From: Roseateles sp.
GTDB lineage: Bacteria > Pseudomonadota > Gammaproteobacteria > Burkholderiales > Burkholderiaceae
DNA: 64,000 nucleotides
Assembly (NCBI GenBank): GCA_019232985.1
Contig: JAFAMW010000046.1
Span: 1 to 64,000 of the forward strand
Direction of reading: 5' to 3'
Positions 48,394 through 57,402 of the stretch are shown one piece after another. The translations under genes were made by a program, and so were the position numbers. The notes beneath the pieces are model-generated. The model saw only the letters and a program-made list of their open reading frames with translations, searched no databases and was not told the DNA's origin. Within the stretch, counting starts at the first letter, position 1, and every line of letters begins with the position of its first letter.

Positions 48394-49164
48394 ATGAGCG
48401 AACTCATCCTCGAGACAACGGGCCTGAGCAAGGACTTCAAGGGTTTCACGGCCGTGGACGGCGTGGACCTGCGCGTGCAGCGCGGCCATATCCATGCCTT
48501 GATCGGGCCGAACGGCGCGGGCAAGACGACCTGCTTCAACCTGCTCACGAAGTTCCTGACGCCGACGCGCGGGCGCATCGTGTTCGGCGGCGTCGACATC
48601 ACGGCCGAGCGCCCCGCGCAGATCGCGCGGCGCGGCGTGATCCGCTCGTTCCAGATCTCGGCCGTGTTCCCGCACCTGACCGTGCTCGAGAACGTGCGCA
48701 TCGGCCTGCAGCGCTTCACGGGCACGAGCTACCACTTCTGGCGCGGCCTGTCGGGCCTGCGCGCGCTCGACGCGCGCGTGCTCGAGCTGCTCGAGCTCGT
48801 CGACCTGCGCGACATGGCCCAGCTGAAGGCCGGCGAGCTCGCCTACGGCCGCAAGCGCGCGCTCGAGATCGCGACGACGATGGCGATGGAGCCGCAGCTG
48901 ATGCTGCTCGACGAGCCGACCCAGGGCATGGGCCACGAGGACGTCGACCGCGTGACCACGCTGATCAAGCGCGTCGCCGAGGGGCGCACCGTGCTGATGG
49001 TCGAACACAATATGAAGGTGGTCTCGCGCATCGCCGACCGCATCACCGTGCTCGCGCGCGGCAGCGTGCTCGCCGAGGGCGACTACGCGAGCGTGTCGGC
49101 GCACCCGGCCGTGCTCGAGGCGTACATGGGCAGCGAATCCGCCGAGCTCCAAGGGGCGCATTGA
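48394..49164 (+). CDS. livG: branched-chain amino acid ABC transporter, ATP-binding protein LivG type
   Basis: Encodes 256 residues. Walker A G-P-N-G-A-G-K-T near residue 38, Walker B L-M-L-L-D-E-P near 170 and the H-switch H-N-M-K near 207 are intact. The signature region reads A-Y-G-R-K-R-A-L-E-I instead of LSGGQ, as in many LivG proteins. First gene of a five-gene operon (livG-livF-livK-livH-livM) importing hydrophobic amino acids or similar compounds; 1 bp separates it from livF. Confidence 0.92.
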   Translation: MSELILETTGLSKDFKGFTAVDGVDLRVQRGHIHALIGPNGAGKTTCFNLLTKFLTPTRGRIVFGGVDITAERPAQIARRGVIRSFQISAVFPHLTVLENVRIGLQRFTGTSYHFWRGLSGLRALDARVLELLELVDLRDMAQLKAGELAYGRKRALEIATTMAMEPQLMLLDEPTQGMGHEDVDRVTTLIKRVAEGRTVLMVEHNMKVVSRIADRITVLARGSVLAEGDYASVSAHPAVLEAYMGSESAELQGAH

Positions 49165-49165
49165 G

Positions 49166-49879
49166 ATGTCCACCCCGGCGCTCGAAATCACGGATCTGCA
49201 CGCCTGGTACGGCGAGAGCCACATCCTCCACGGCCTGTCGCTGCGCGTCGAGCCGGGCCAGGTGCTCACCCTCCTCGGCCGCAACGGCGCGGGCCGCACG
49301 ACGACGCTGCGCGCGATCATGGGCCTGACGGGCCGGCGCGCGGGCTCGATCAAGGTCCACGGCAGCGAGACGATCGCGCTGCCGACGCACCGCATCGCCC
49401 ACCTGGGCCTCGGCTACTGCCCCGAGGAGCGCGGCATCTTCGCCTCGCTGACGACCGAGGAGAACCTGCGCCTGCCGCCGCCGCTGCGCAAGGCCCGCGG
49501 CAAGGCGATGAGCGAGCAGCAGATTTATGCGATGTTCCCGAACCTCGCCGAGCGCCGCCACAGCCCGGGCACCAGGCTCTCGGGCGGCGAGCAGCAGATG
49601 CTCGCGGTCGCGCGCATCCTGCGCACCGGCGCCGACATCCTGCTGCTCGACGAGATCTCGGAAGGCCTTGCGCCCGTGATCGTCCAGACCCTCGCGCGCA
49701 TGATCACGGCGCTCAAGGCCGAGGGCTTCACGATCGTCATGGTCGAGCAGAACTTCCGCTTCGCCGCGCCCCTCGCCGACCATTTCGTCGTGATCGAGCA
49801 TGGCGAGGTCGTCGAATCGTTCGCCCGCACCGAGCTCGACGCGAAGCGCGCCGTGCTCGACGCGCTGCTGAGTGTCTAG
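49166..49879 (+). CDS. livF: branched-chain amino acid ABC transporter, ATP-binding protein LivF type
   Basis: Encodes 237 residues. The signature L-S-G-G-E-Q-Q-M near residue 138, Walker B I-L-L-L-D-E-I near 158 and the C-terminal switch are typical. The Walker A motif reads G-R-N-G-A-G-R-T at 38-45, with the catalytic-site lysine replaced by Arg44, which may alter ATP use by this half of the ATPase dimer. Its partner LivG has a normal lysine. Confidence 0.92.
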   Translation: MSTPALEITDLHAWYGESHILHGLSLRVEPGQVLTLLGRNGAGRTTTLRAIMGLTGRRAGSIKVHGSETIALPTHRIAHLGLGYCPEERGIFASLTTEENLRLPPPLRKARGKAMSEQQIYAMFPNLAERRHSPGTRLSGGEQQMLAVARILRTGADILLLDEISEGLAPVIVQTLARMITALKAEGFTIVMVEQNFRFAAPLADHFVVIEHGEVVESFARTELDAKRAVLDALLSV

Positions 49880-49913
49880 CTTTGTTGTTGCATCCAAACC
49901 GGAGGAGACTGTC

Positions 49914-51134
49914 ATGAACCCATCCAAGCTCAAGCGCCTCGCCAGGGCCGGCGTCGCCGCCCTCGCCCTCGCCGGCGGCGCTAGCGCCCAGGCCCAGGTC
50001 TCGGGCGACGTCGTGAAGATCGGCTTCCTGACCGACATGTCGAGCGTGTACGCCGACATCGACGGCCCGGCCGGCGTCGAGGCGATCAAGATGGCGATCG
50101 CCGACATGAAGGGCGTCGCGGCCGGCAAGAAGATCGAGTTCATCTACGCCGACCACCAGAACAAGCCCGACATCGCCGCGAGCAAGGCGCGCGAGTGGAT
50201 CGACACCCAGGGCGTCGACCTGCTCGTCGGCGGCACGAACTCGGGCGTCAATATCGCGCTCGCGAAGATCGCGGCCGAGAAGCACCGGCCGTTCATCTCG
50301 ATCGGTGCGGGCTCGGCGCGCCTGACCAACGAGGACTGCACGCCCTATACCGTGCACTACGCCTACGACACCGTCGCGCTCGCGCGCGGCACCGTCAACC
50401 CGATGGTCAAGGCCGGCGGCAAGAGCTGGTACTTCCTGACCGCCGACTACGCGTTCGGCGCCTCGCTGCAGGCCGACGCGACGGCCGTCATCGACAAGGC
50501 CGGCGGCAAGGTGCTCGGCGCCGTCAAGCACCCGCTCAACGCGAGCGACTTCTCGTCCTTCCTGCTGCAGGCGCAGAGCAGCGGCGCGCAGGTGCTGGGC
50601 CTCGCCAACGCGGGCGGCGACACGATCAACTCGATCAAGGCCGCGAACGAGTTCGGCCTGACCAAGAGCATGAAGCTCGCGGGCCTGCTGATGTTCATCA
50701 ACGACGTGCATTCGCTGGGCCTGAACACGGCCCAGGGCATGTACCTGACCGACAGCTGGTACTGGAACGAAAGCCCGGCCGCACGCGAATGGAGCCGCCG
50801 CTTCTTCGACAAGATGAAGCGCATGCCCTCGTCGCTGCAGGCCGCCGACTACTCGGCCGTCACGCAGTACCTGAAGGCCGTCGACGCGCTCAAGACCGAC
50901 GACCCGGACAAGGTCATGGCCAGGCTCAAGTCCACGCCGATCGACGACTTCTACGCGAAGGGCCAGATCCGCAAGGAGGACGGCCGCTTCGTCCACGACA
51001 TGTTCCTGCTCCAGGTGAAGGCGCCGAAGGACTCGAACGAGCCCTGGGACTACTTCAAGGTCGTCCAGCGCATCCCCGGCGACGAGGCCTATACCAAGCT
51101 CGCCGACAGCAAGTGCCCGCTGGTGAAGAAGTAA
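49914..51134 (+). CDS. livK: periplasmic substrate-binding protein of the Liv-type ABC transporter
   Basis: Encodes 406 residues from the ATG at 49914, behind a strong GGAGGAG site. The signal peptide is residues 1-26 (A-L-A-L-A-G-G-A-S-A-Q-A). The mature protein is a type I periplasmic-binding fold of the Peripla_BP_6 family (V-K-I-G-F-L-T-D-M-S-S-V-Y-A-D, A-D-Y-A-F-G-A-S-L). The S-S-V-Y-A-D segment, rather than the usual G-P-x-A-x-x-G, suggests a substrate other than leucine. It delivers the ligand to LivH/LivM. Confidence 0.92.
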   Translation: MNPSKLKRLARAGVAALALAGGASAQAQVSGDVVKIGFLTDMSSVYADIDGPAGVEAIKMAIADMKGVAAGKKIEFIYADHQNKPDIAASKAREWIDTQGVDLLVGGTNSGVNIALAKIAAEKHRPFISIGAGSARLTNEDCTPYTVHYAYDTVALARGTVNPMVKAGGKSWYFLTADYAFGASLQADATAVIDKAGGKVLGAVKHPLNASDFSSFLLQAQSSGAQVLGLANAGGDTINSIKAANEFGLTKSMKLAGLLMFINDVHSLGLNTAQGMYLTDSWYWNESPAAREWSRRFFDKMKRMPSSLQAADYSAVTQYLKAVDALKTDDPDKVMARLKSTPIDDFYAKGQIRKEDGRFVHDMFLLQVKAPKDSNEPWDYFKVVQRIPGDEAYTKLADSKCPLVKK

Positions 51135-51150
51135 GAAGGACCGCCCCAGC

Positions 51151-52038
51151 ATGACCGAAGTCTTCGGCGTCCCGCTGCCCGCGCTGCTCGGGCAGCTGCT
51201 GCTGGGCCTCGTGAACGGATCGTTCTACGCGATCCTGTCGCTGGGCCTGGCGGTGATCTTCGGCATGCTCAACATCATCAACTTCGCGCATGGCGCGTTC
51301 TACATGATGGGCGCGATGCTGGCCTGGCTGGGCCTCGACGCGCTGGGGCTCGGCTACTGGCAGATGCTGCTGCTCGCGCCGCTCGCGGTCGGGCTGCTCG
51401 GCGTCGTCGTCGAGCGCCTGCTGCTGCGCTGGCTCTACCAGCTCGACCACCTCTACGGCCTGCTGCTGACCTTCGGCATGACGCTCGTGACCGAGGGCCT
51501 GTGGCGCTCGTTCTACGGCGTGTCGGGCCAGCCCTTCGACGTGCCCGAGGCGCTGCACGGGGCCACCAACCTCGGCTTCATGATCCTGCCGAACTACCGC
51601 GCCTGGGTCGTGCTCGCCTCGCTCGTCGTGTGCCTCGGCGTGTGGGCGCTGATCGAGAAGACGCGGCTCGGCGCGCTCCTGCGCGCGGGCACCGAGAACC
51701 CGCGCCTGACCCAGGCCTTCGGCGTCAACGTGCCGCTGATGGTCACGCTGACCTACGCGGGCGGCGTCGCGCTCGCCGCGTTCGCGGGCGTGCTCGCGGC
51801 GCCGATCACGCAGGTCTCGCCGCTGATGGGCAGCCAGCTGATCATCGTCGTGTTCGCCGTCGTCGTGATCGGCGGCATGGGCTCGATCCTCGGCGCGATC
51901 GTCTCGGGCCTGGGCCTCGGCGTGATCGAGGGCCTGACCAAGGTGTTCTACCCCGAGGCGTCGAACACCGTCGTGTTCGTCGTCATGGCGCTCGTGCTGA
52001 TCGTGCGCCCGGCCGGCTTGTTCGGGAAAGAAAAATGA
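51151..52038 (+). CDS. livH: branched-chain amino acid ABC transporter permease LivH type
   Basis: Encodes 295 residues with about 8 membrane helices. The L-V-N-G-S-F-Y-A-I-L-S-L-G-L-A-V-I-F-G start and the cytoplasmic coupling loop containing E-N-P-R-L-T-Q-A-F-G-V-N (residues about 182-193) are diagnostic of LivH. Follows livK by 16 bp with an AGAAGGA site and overlaps livM as ATGA. Confidence 0.95.
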   Translation: MTEVFGVPLPALLGQLLLGLVNGSFYAILSLGLAVIFGMLNIINFAHGAFYMMGAMLAWLGLDALGLGYWQMLLLAPLAVGLLGVVVERLLLRWLYQLDHLYGLLLTFGMTLVTEGLWRSFYGVSGQPFDVPEALHGATNLGFMILPNYRAWVVLASLVVCLGVWALIEKTRLGALLRAGTENPRLTQAFGVNVPLMVTLTYAGGVALAAFAGVLAAPITQVSPLMGSQLIIVVFAVVVIGGMGSILGAIVSGLGLGVIEGLTKVFYPEASNTVVFVVMALVLIVRPAGLFGKEK

Positions 52039-53045
52039 GCGCAGCGATGACGCCGACGGCGCAGCCGTCGAAACGAAACCCCTGGCTCGGCTACGGCCTG
52101 ATGTTCGTGCTGATCGCGCTGCTGCCGGCCTTCGGCGCCTACCCGATCTTCGTGATGAAGGTGCTGTGCTACGCGCTGTTCGCCTGCGCGTTCAACCTGC
52201 TGATCGGCTTCACGGGCCTCCTGAGCTTCGGCCACGCGGCGTTCCTCGGCGCGGCCGGCTACGCCTGCGGCCACGCGCTCAAGGTCTGGGGCCTGCCGGC
52301 GCCGCTGGGCCTGCTGTTCGGCGCGCTCGCCGCGGGCGGGCTCGGCCTCGCGATGGGCCTGCTCGCGATCCGGCGCTCGGGCATCTACTTCGCGATGATC
52401 ACGCTCGCGCTCGCGCAGATGGTGTTCTTCTTCTTCCTGCAGGCGCCGTTCACGGGCGGCGAGGACGGCCTGCAGGCGGTGCCGCGTGGCAGCTTCCTGG
52501 GCCTCGGCCTCGACGACGACCTGCACCTGTACTACGTCGTGCTCGCGATCTTCGTCGCCGCGTTCTGGCTGATCTACCGCACCGTGCACTCGCCGTTCGG
52601 CCAGGTGCTGATGTCGATCCGCGAGAACGAGGCGCGCGCCACCTCGCTCGGCTACGACGTCGAGCGCTTCAAGCTGCTCGCCTTCGTGCTGTCGGCGCTG
52701 CTCGCCGGCCTCGCCGGCGCGACCAAGACCCTCGTGCTCGGCTTCGCGACGCTCAGCGACGCGCAATGGGGCACCTCGGGCGCCGTGATCCTGATGACCC
52801 TGGTCGGCGGCATGGGCACGCTGACCGGCCCCATCGTCGGCGCGCTGCTCGTCGTGCTGCTCGAAAACAAGATCGGCGACTTCGGCAACTGGCTGGCGCA
52901 GCTCACCGGCGTGCAGTGGTTCGCTGGCCTCGGCGAATCGGTGAGCCTCGTGACCGGGCTGATCTTCATCGTCTGCGTGCTCGCGTTCCGGCGCGGCATC
53001 GTCGGCGAGGTCGGCGCGCTGATCGCGCGCGTGCGGCGCGCCTGA
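52035..53045 (+). CDS. livM: branched-chain amino acid ABC transporter permease LivM type
   Basis: Encodes 336 residues from the ATG at 52035, overlapping the livH stop. About 8-9 helices; the L-L-I-G-F-T-G-L-L-S-F-G-H-A-A-F block near residue 55 and the coupling loop I-R-E-N-E-A-R-A-T-S-L-G-Y near 195 identify LivM. Last gene of the operon; ubiA follows on the same strand after 43 bp and may be co-transcribed. Confidence 0.95.
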   Translation: MSAAMTPTAQPSKRNPWLGYGLMFVLIALLPAFGAYPIFVMKVLCYALFACAFNLLIGFTGLLSFGHAAFLGAAGYACGHALKVWGLPAPLGLLFGALAAGGLGLAMGLLAIRRSGIYFAMITLALAQMVFFFFLQAPFTGGEDGLQAVPRGSFLGLGLDDDLHLYYVVLAIFVAAFWLIYRTVHSPFGQVLMSIRENEARATSLGYDVERFKLLAFVLSALLAGLAGATKTLVLGFATLSDAQWGTSGAVILMTLVGGMGTLTGPIVGALLVVLLENKIGDFGNWLAQLTGVQWFAGLGESVSLVTGLIFIVCVLAFRRGIVGEVGALIARVRRA

Positions 53046-53088
53046 GCCGCCCCGCGCGGCACCGCGGGCGCGCCGATAATCGGCGGCG

Positions 53089-54015
53089 ATGATGAACGCC
53101 TCCTCCGCCGCCGAACTGCCGCGCTGGCGCGACCGCCTGCAGGCCTGGTCCGACCTGATCCGCTGGAACCGCCCGGCCGGCTGGCTGCTGCTGCTGTGGC
53201 CGACGCTGTCGGCGCTGTGGATCGCCGCCGACGGCTGGCCCGGCTGGCACCTGCTCGCGGTGTTCACGGCCGGCACGGTCCTGATGCGCTCGGCCGGCTG
53301 CTGCGTCAACGACGTCGCCGACCGCGAGTTCGACCGCCATGTCGAGCGCACGGCGGCGCGCCCGGTCACGACCGGCCGCGTGTCGGTGCGCGAGGCGCTG
53401 CTCGTCGGCGCGGCGCTCGCGCTCGTCGCGTTCGGGCTCGTGCTGACGACCAACCCGGCGACGATCGCGCTGTCCTTCCCGGCGCTCGCCGTCGCCCTGC
53501 TCTACCCCTACGCGAAGCGCGTGTTCGCGATGCCGCAGGCGGTGCTTGGCGTCGCGTTCTCGTTCGGCATCCCGATGGCCTTCGCGGCGACGCTCGGCGG
53601 CGCCGACTGGCGCTGGGACTCGCTGCACGGCGCGGTGCCGCTATCGGCCTGGGCCCTGCTCGTCGCGAACCTGTTCTGGGTGCTCGCCTACGACACCGAA
53701 TACGCGATGGTCGACCGCGACGACGACATCCGCATCGGCATCCAGACCTCGGCGCTCACGCTGGGCCGCTACGACGTCGCCGGCGTGATGGCGTTCTACG
53801 CGGTCTTCGTCGCGGCCTGGGCCGCGCTGGGCCTGCACCTGGGCCTGGGCCGGCCCTTCATGCTCGGCATCGTCGGCGCGGCGGCCCAGGCCGTCTGGCA
53901 CTGGCGTTTGATCCGCACGCGCGACCGCGCGGGCTGCTTCAAGGCCTTCCGGCTCAACCACTGGCTCGGCGCGACGCTGTTCGCCGGCACCGTGCTCGAC
54001 TTCGCGCTGCGCTGA
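53089..54015 (+). CDS. ubiA: 4-hydroxybenzoate polyprenyltransferase
   Basis: Encodes 308 residues with 8-9 membrane helices. The two Asp-rich prenyl-diphosphate sites are N-D-V-A-D-R-E-F-D near residue 80 and [13 protein letters not shown] near 204. UbiA attaches the polyprenyl tail to 4-hydroxybenzoate in ubiquinone synthesis at the inner membrane. ubiC, which makes its substrate, is 1.9 kb away on the other strand. Adjacent ATGs at 53089 and 53092 make the exact start uncertain by one codon. Confidence 0.95.
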   Translation: MMNASSAAELPRWRDRLQAWSDLIRWNRPAGWLLLLWPTLSALWIAADGWPGWHLLAVFTAGTVLMRSAGCCVNDVADREFDRHVERTAARPVTTGRVSVREALLVGAALALVAFGLVLTTNPATIALSFPALAVALLYPYAKRVFAMPQAVLGVAFSFGIPMAFAATLGGADWRWDSLHGAVPLSAWALLVANLFWVLAYDTEYAMVDRDDDIRIGIQTSALTLGRYDVAGVMAFYAVFVAAWAALGLHLGLGRPFMLGIVGAAAQAVWHWRLIRTRDRAGCFKAFRLNHWLGATLFAGTVLDFALR

Positions 54016-54034
54016 ATGCCGCTGAACTAGGCGT

Positions 54035-55063
54035 CTATTCGAACGGGTAGCGCACGCCGAGCTCGCCGCGGATGCGGTCCATCCAGCCGAGGATCTCGAG
54101 CGTCTCGGCGTGGGTCATCGAGGGGCTCTCGACGCGGCCCGCGCGGATGCAGGCCTCGGCCTCCTCGATCTCGCCCTCGAAGCCGTTGATGCGCCACGGC
54201 GCGTCGACGACTTGCGCGGGCTGGCCGTGGCGCTGCAGCGCGACCTGCTGGCCCATCCAGAAGTTCAGCGGCACCGAGATCGTGCCGCCCTCGCCGTGGA
54301 TCAGCAGGGTGTTCGGCGAGCTCAGGTCGAGGCCGCAGACGAACTGCGCGACGACGCCGCCCGCGAAGCCGAGCTGGCCGTGCACGCGCAGGTCGACGCC
54401 GGTCGGCGCGAGCCGGCCCTGCACGTCGAGGCGCTCGAGCGCGGGCACTGTGCCCAGCGCCTGCTCGAGCGCCCAGCGCGTCGCGGTCAGGTTGTAGATG
54501 CCGATGTCGAGCAGCGCGCCGCCGGCGAGCGCCGGGTCGAACAGGCGGCTCGCGGGCTCGAAGGCGGCCGGGAAGCAGAAGGTCGACTCGATCGCGCGCA
54601 ACGGCCCGACAGCCTGCTCGCGCAGCCAGCCGCGCAGCACCGCGTAGGCGGGCAGGAAGCGCGTCCAGACCGCCTCCATCAGGAACACGCCGCGCTCGCG
54701 CGCGAGCGCGACGAGCGCCTCGCCCGCGGCGCGGTTCGGCACGAGCGGCTTCTCGCACAGCACGGGCTTGCCGGCGAGCAGCGCCGCGCGTACCGGCGCG
54801 CCATGCTGGGCGTGCGGCGTCGCGACGTAGACGGCGTCGACGGCCGGGTCGGCGAGCACGGCCGCGAGGTCGGTGCTCGCGTAGGGCGCGGCGGCGTCTG
54901 CGGCCGGCCATTCGGCGTGACTCCAGGCCGCGAACGCCGCCGCGCGCGCGGCGTCGCGGCCGTGCACGGCGACGAGGCGGCTGGCGGGCAGCGAACCGAC
55001 CGCGTGGGCAAAGCGGCGCGCGATCTTGCCGGGGCCGATCACGGCCCAGCCGAATGTCTTCAT
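54035..55063 (-). CDS. Gfo/Idh/MocA-family NAD(P)-dependent oxidoreductase
   Basis: Encodes 342 residues from the ATG at 55063. N-terminal Rossmann fold W-A-V-I-G-P-G-K-I-A at residues 6-15, catalytic-region motif C-E-K-P-L near 97 and the C-terminal alpha/beta domain. Family members oxidise or reduce sugars, inositols or trans-dihydrodiols; the M-E-A-V-W-T-R-F-L-P segment near 120 resembles the dihydrodiol/D-xylose dehydrogenase branch. No sugar genes are adjacent. Convergent with ubiA, 19 bp between stops. Confidence 0.88.
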   Translation of the reverse strand: MKTFGWAVIGPGKIARRFAHAVGSLPASRLVAVHGRDAARAAAFAAWSHAEWPAADAAAPYASTDLAAVLADPAVDAVYVATPHAQHGAPVRAALLAGKPVLCEKPLVPNRAAGEALVALARERGVFLMEAVWTRFLPAYAVLRGWLREQAVGPLRAIESTFCFPAAFEPASRLFDPALAGGALLDIGIYNLTATRWALEQALGTVPALERLDVQGRLAPTGVDLRVHGQLGFAGGVVAQFVCGLDLSSPNTLLIHGEGGTISVPLNFWMGQQVALQRHGQPAQVVDAPWRINGFEGEIEEAEACIRAGRVESPSMTHAETLEILGWMDRIRGELGVRYPFE

Positions 55064-55150
55064 GGCGACGCGGGCCCGCGGCCCGCCGTGGTGACGATGG
55101 CCGCGATTCTCACCTGCGGCGCCACTACGCCGAGGATGCAGTGAATTTCC

Positions 55151-55275
55151 GGGCCGAGCGCCGGGCCGCCCAAGGCGGCTATGCCGCGGGGGAGCGAGCC
55201 CGCACCGAACAAGCGCCTGCGCGCTTGTTCGCGGCTGGCGAGCGCCGGCCGGCATGCTTGCCGGCTGGCCGACTG
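55151..55275 (+). repeat. palindrome-rich element 3 with the P1-P2-P3 plan
   Basis: CGA 55195-55197; P1 GCCCGC 55198-55203; ACCGA 55204-55208; P2 ACAAGCGC 55209-55216, loop CTGC, P2' 55221-55228; TCGCG 55229-55233; P1' GCTGGC 55234-55239 (one C-T mismatch); GAGCGCCGGCC 55240-55250, matching GAACGCCGGCC of element 2; hairpin with inner stem GGCA/TGCC in place of GCCG/CGGC, then GGCTGGCC. A further GCCGCC-CAA-GGCGGC hairpin lies upstream at 55164-55178. It occupies most of the 258-bp gap between two minus-strand genes and lies on the plus strand. Confidence 0.5.
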
Positions 55276-55321
55276 GGCTGGCCCGCGTTCGGCGCGGCCA
55301 GACCGGGCGAGGGGCTTCAGG

Positions 55322-55870
55322 TCAGCGCAGGTTCAACAGATCGGCGAGCTGCTCGCGCAGCTCGCGGCCCTCGGCGCGGCGCGCCTTGGTCGCGGCGCGC
55401 GCGTAGGCGGCCTCGGCCTTTTCGCGCAGCGCGACCGCGCGCGCGAGCGCCTCGGCGTAGCGCGCCGGCGTGTAGGTGTTCTCGGTGCCGATATAGACGC
55501 TGCGGCCGGCCGGGCGCTCGCCGAAGCGCGGCAGCGAGACCGCGAAGCTGCAGTCGCGCACGCGGCTGCCGACGCGCCGGCGCACGATCGGCCCCGAGAT
55601 GCCGACCGGCAGCTCGCTCGTCTTGTTGCCGCTCGGCACGCGCTGCAGCCGGCTCGGCGCGGGCAGCTTCGCGATGCGCGCGAGCAGCGCCTTGGCGGCC
55701 GCCGCGAGCGCGGCCTCGGCGCCGCTGCCGTCGCCCGAGTTGTCGGAAAAGAGCTTGGTGCCGCCGTAGCGCAGCTGCCAGCCATGGGTCGACTGGTGGT
55801 CGATGCGCTGGATGCACTGCGGCACGGTGAACCTGGCTCCGTTGAAGATGACGACTTCCCTGGTCTTCAT
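55322..55870 (-). CDS. hypothetical protein with two AP2-like repeats
   Basis: Encodes 182 residues. Two halves look alike: residues about 8-65 (F-T-V-P...G-W-Q-L-R-Y-G-G-T-K-L-F-S-D, then an alanine-rich helix) and about 92-165 (G-I-S-G-P-I-V-R-R-R...C-S-F-A-V-S-L-P-R-F, R-S-V-Y-I-G-T, then a helix). Beta-strands with a Trp or Phe followed by one helix recall AP2/ERF-type DNA-binding domains, but this is only a resemblance. The strongly basic C-terminus (A-A-T-K-A-R-R) would suit nucleic-acid binding. I recognise no named family. Confidence 0.65.
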   Translation of the reverse strand: MKTREVVIFNGARFTVPQCIQRIDHQSTHGWQLRYGGTKLFSDNSGDGSGAEAALAAAAKALLARIAKLPAPSRLQRVPSGNKTSELPVGISGPIVRRRVGSRVRDCSFAVSLPRFGERPAGRSVYIGTENTYTPARYAEALARAVALREKAEAAYARAATKARRAEGRELREQLADLLNLR

Positions 55871-55954
55871 GACTGCCCTCTTGGCTTGGAGGGGGCCGAA
55901 GCCCCATGCGCAGAGTTTATGGAGTCATGGCCTGCGCACGGCCTTGCGCCGCGA

Positions 55955-56482
55955 TCAAGGCTTGCTGCGGATCAAATCCGGCGCGAACAGCTCCATCACG
56001 CGCAGCTGCGCGCCGTACCGCGTAAATACCGAATTACGTGACCAGAGCATGGCGGGGCTCGGCGGCGCGCCGGTCGCGGCGCGCCATTGGCGCGCCATCT
56101 GGCGCCGCGTATGGCCGAAGCGCGCGAGGCGGCGGGGCTGGAGCTCGCTGCGCACGACGCGCGGGTCCTCGTAGAGCAGGTGGCCCAGCGGCCGGCTGCC
56201 GAGGCCCTTGATCGCCTTCCAGGGCCCGGCCAGCGCGCTCTGGTGTAGCGAGGAGCGCGCCCACACGAGCGGCACGCCGTCGACGCGCAGGATCACCTCG
56301 CGCACGATCGTACAGCCGTGCCGCGGCAGGCCCAGGGCGCTGCGCTCCCGGGCGCGCAGCGGCTGCACGCCCTGGCTCAGCACCTCGACCTCGAAGTCCG
56401 TGCCGGTGCGCGCGAGCCGCTTGCTCAGCGAACCCGGCGCGCGCAGCCACCTGCGCAGGCTCGTCCGCGTCGCGATGCCCAT
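55955..56482 (-). CDS. ubiC: chorismate-pyruvate lyase
   Basis: Encodes 175 residues of the UbiC family: L-R-R-W-L-R-A-P-G-S-L-S-K-R-L near the start, R-E-V-I-L-R-V-D-G-V-P-L-V-W-A-R-S near 62, L-G-S-R-P-L-G-H-L-L near 95 and the C-terminal L-W-S-R-N-S-V-F. UbiC makes 4-hydroxybenzoate, the substrate of UbiA. It follows proC by 7 bp on the same strand, an operon with no obvious metabolic logic. Confidence 0.88.
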   Translation of the reverse strand: MGIATRTSLRRWLRAPGSLSKRLARTGTDFEVEVLSQGVQPLRARERSALGLPRHGCTIVREVILRVDGVPLVWARSSLHQSALAGPWKAIKGLGSRPLGHLLYEDPRVVRSELQPRRLARFGHTRRQMARQWRAATGAPPSPAMLWSRNSVFTRYGAQLRVMELFAPDLIRSKP

Positions 56483-56489
56483 CCGGCGC

Positions 56490-57302
56490 TCAGGACCCGA
56501 ATTCGTCGCCGAGCTCGCGCGCGCGAACGGCCGCCGCGTGGACCGCCCGGCGCATCGCGGCAGCGACGCCGTCGGCGTCGAGGCTCGTGATCGCGGCGTG
56601 GGTGGTGCCGCCCTTGGACGTGACGCGCGCGCGCAGCAGCGCCGCGTCGTCGTCGCACGCCAGGCCCTGCGCGGCCGCGCCGCCGCAGGTCGCGAACGCG
56701 AGCTCGCGCGCCTGCGCGGGGCTCAGGCCGAGCTCGACGCCGGCCGCCGTCATCGCCTCGACGAGGTAGAAGAAATACGCGGGTCCCGAGCCCGACAGCG
56801 CGGTCACCGCGTCGAGCTGCTCCTCGCGTTCGAGCCACAGCAGGCGGCCCGTCGGCGCGATCACGGTCTCGACGAGGCTGCGGTCCGCGGCCACGACGGC
56901 CGGGCTCGCGTACAGGCCCGCGATGCCCGCGCCGATCAGCGCGGGCGTGTTCGGCATCGCGCGCACGACGCGCGCGGCGCCGCTCGCGCGCGCGATCGCG
57001 TCGCTGCGCACGCCGGCCATGACCGAGAGCTGGAGGGCCTGGCCGACGAAGGGCGCGCAGGGCGCGGCGGCCGCGCCGAACAGCTGCGGCTTGACGGCCC
57101 AGACGACGAGGCGCGCCGTGCTGAGCCGCGCGTCGGCCGCCGCGACGGCGACAACGCCATGCTCGGCCTGCAGCTTCGCGCGCTGCGCGTCGCCGGGGTC
57201 GACGACGAGCAGCGACGCGCCCGCGCGGCCCGCGCGGCACAGGCCGGCGACGATCGCGCTGGCCATATTGCCGCCGCCGATGAATGCGATCTCGATAGTC
57301 AT
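56490..57302 (-). CDS. proC: pyrroline-5-carboxylate reductase
   Basis: Encodes 270 residues. NADPH fold I-A-F-I-G-G-G-N-M-A at residues 5-14, V-W-A-V-K-P-Q near 70, R-A-M-P-N-T-P-A near 118 and A-L-S-G-S-G-P-A-Y near 165 with the C-terminal S-K-G-G-T-T-H-A-A. ProC makes proline from pyrroline-5-carboxylate, the reverse of the first PutA step. It lies 100 bp downstream of putA on the same strand, so synthesis and breakdown genes of one amino acid are side by side. Confidence 0.95.
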   Translation of the reverse strand: MTIEIAFIGGGNMASAIVAGLCRAGRAGASLLVVDPGDAQRAKLQAEHGVVAVAAADARLSTARLVVWAVKPQLFGAAAAPCAPFVGQALQLSVMAGVRSDAIARASGAARVVRAMPNTPALIGAGIAGLYASPAVVAADRSLVETVIAPTGRLLWLEREEQLDAVTALSGSGPAYFFYLVEAMTAAGVELGLSPAQARELAFATCGGAAAQGLACDDDAALLRARVTSKGGTTHAAITSLDADGVAAAMRRAVHAAAVRARELGDEFGS

Positions 57303-57369
57303 GGCGCCAGTTTAGGGGTGTCGCGACCGGTCATGCGCGAGCCGGCCGGCGCGTCCCGTGCGACCGGCC

Positions 57370-57391
57370 GGCGCCGCTTCGGAGCGGCGCC
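57370..57391. terminator. strong hairpin after putA, possible terminator
   Basis: GGCGCCGCT-TCGG-AGCGGCGCC has perfect 9-bp arms and lies 12 bp beyond the putA stop, with a GCCCGCGCGGGC palindrome between them (57389-57400). There is no T-tract in the putA direction, so it may pause or stabilise rather than terminate. Confidence 0.35.
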
Positions 57392-57402
57392 CGCGCGGGC
57401 AC

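Noticed and set aside
57303..57402. Fourth copy of the ACCGA element after putA
   Set aside because: It begins with TGAG and is rich in hairpins, but the ACCGA and GACG loops and the P1 pairing are absent.
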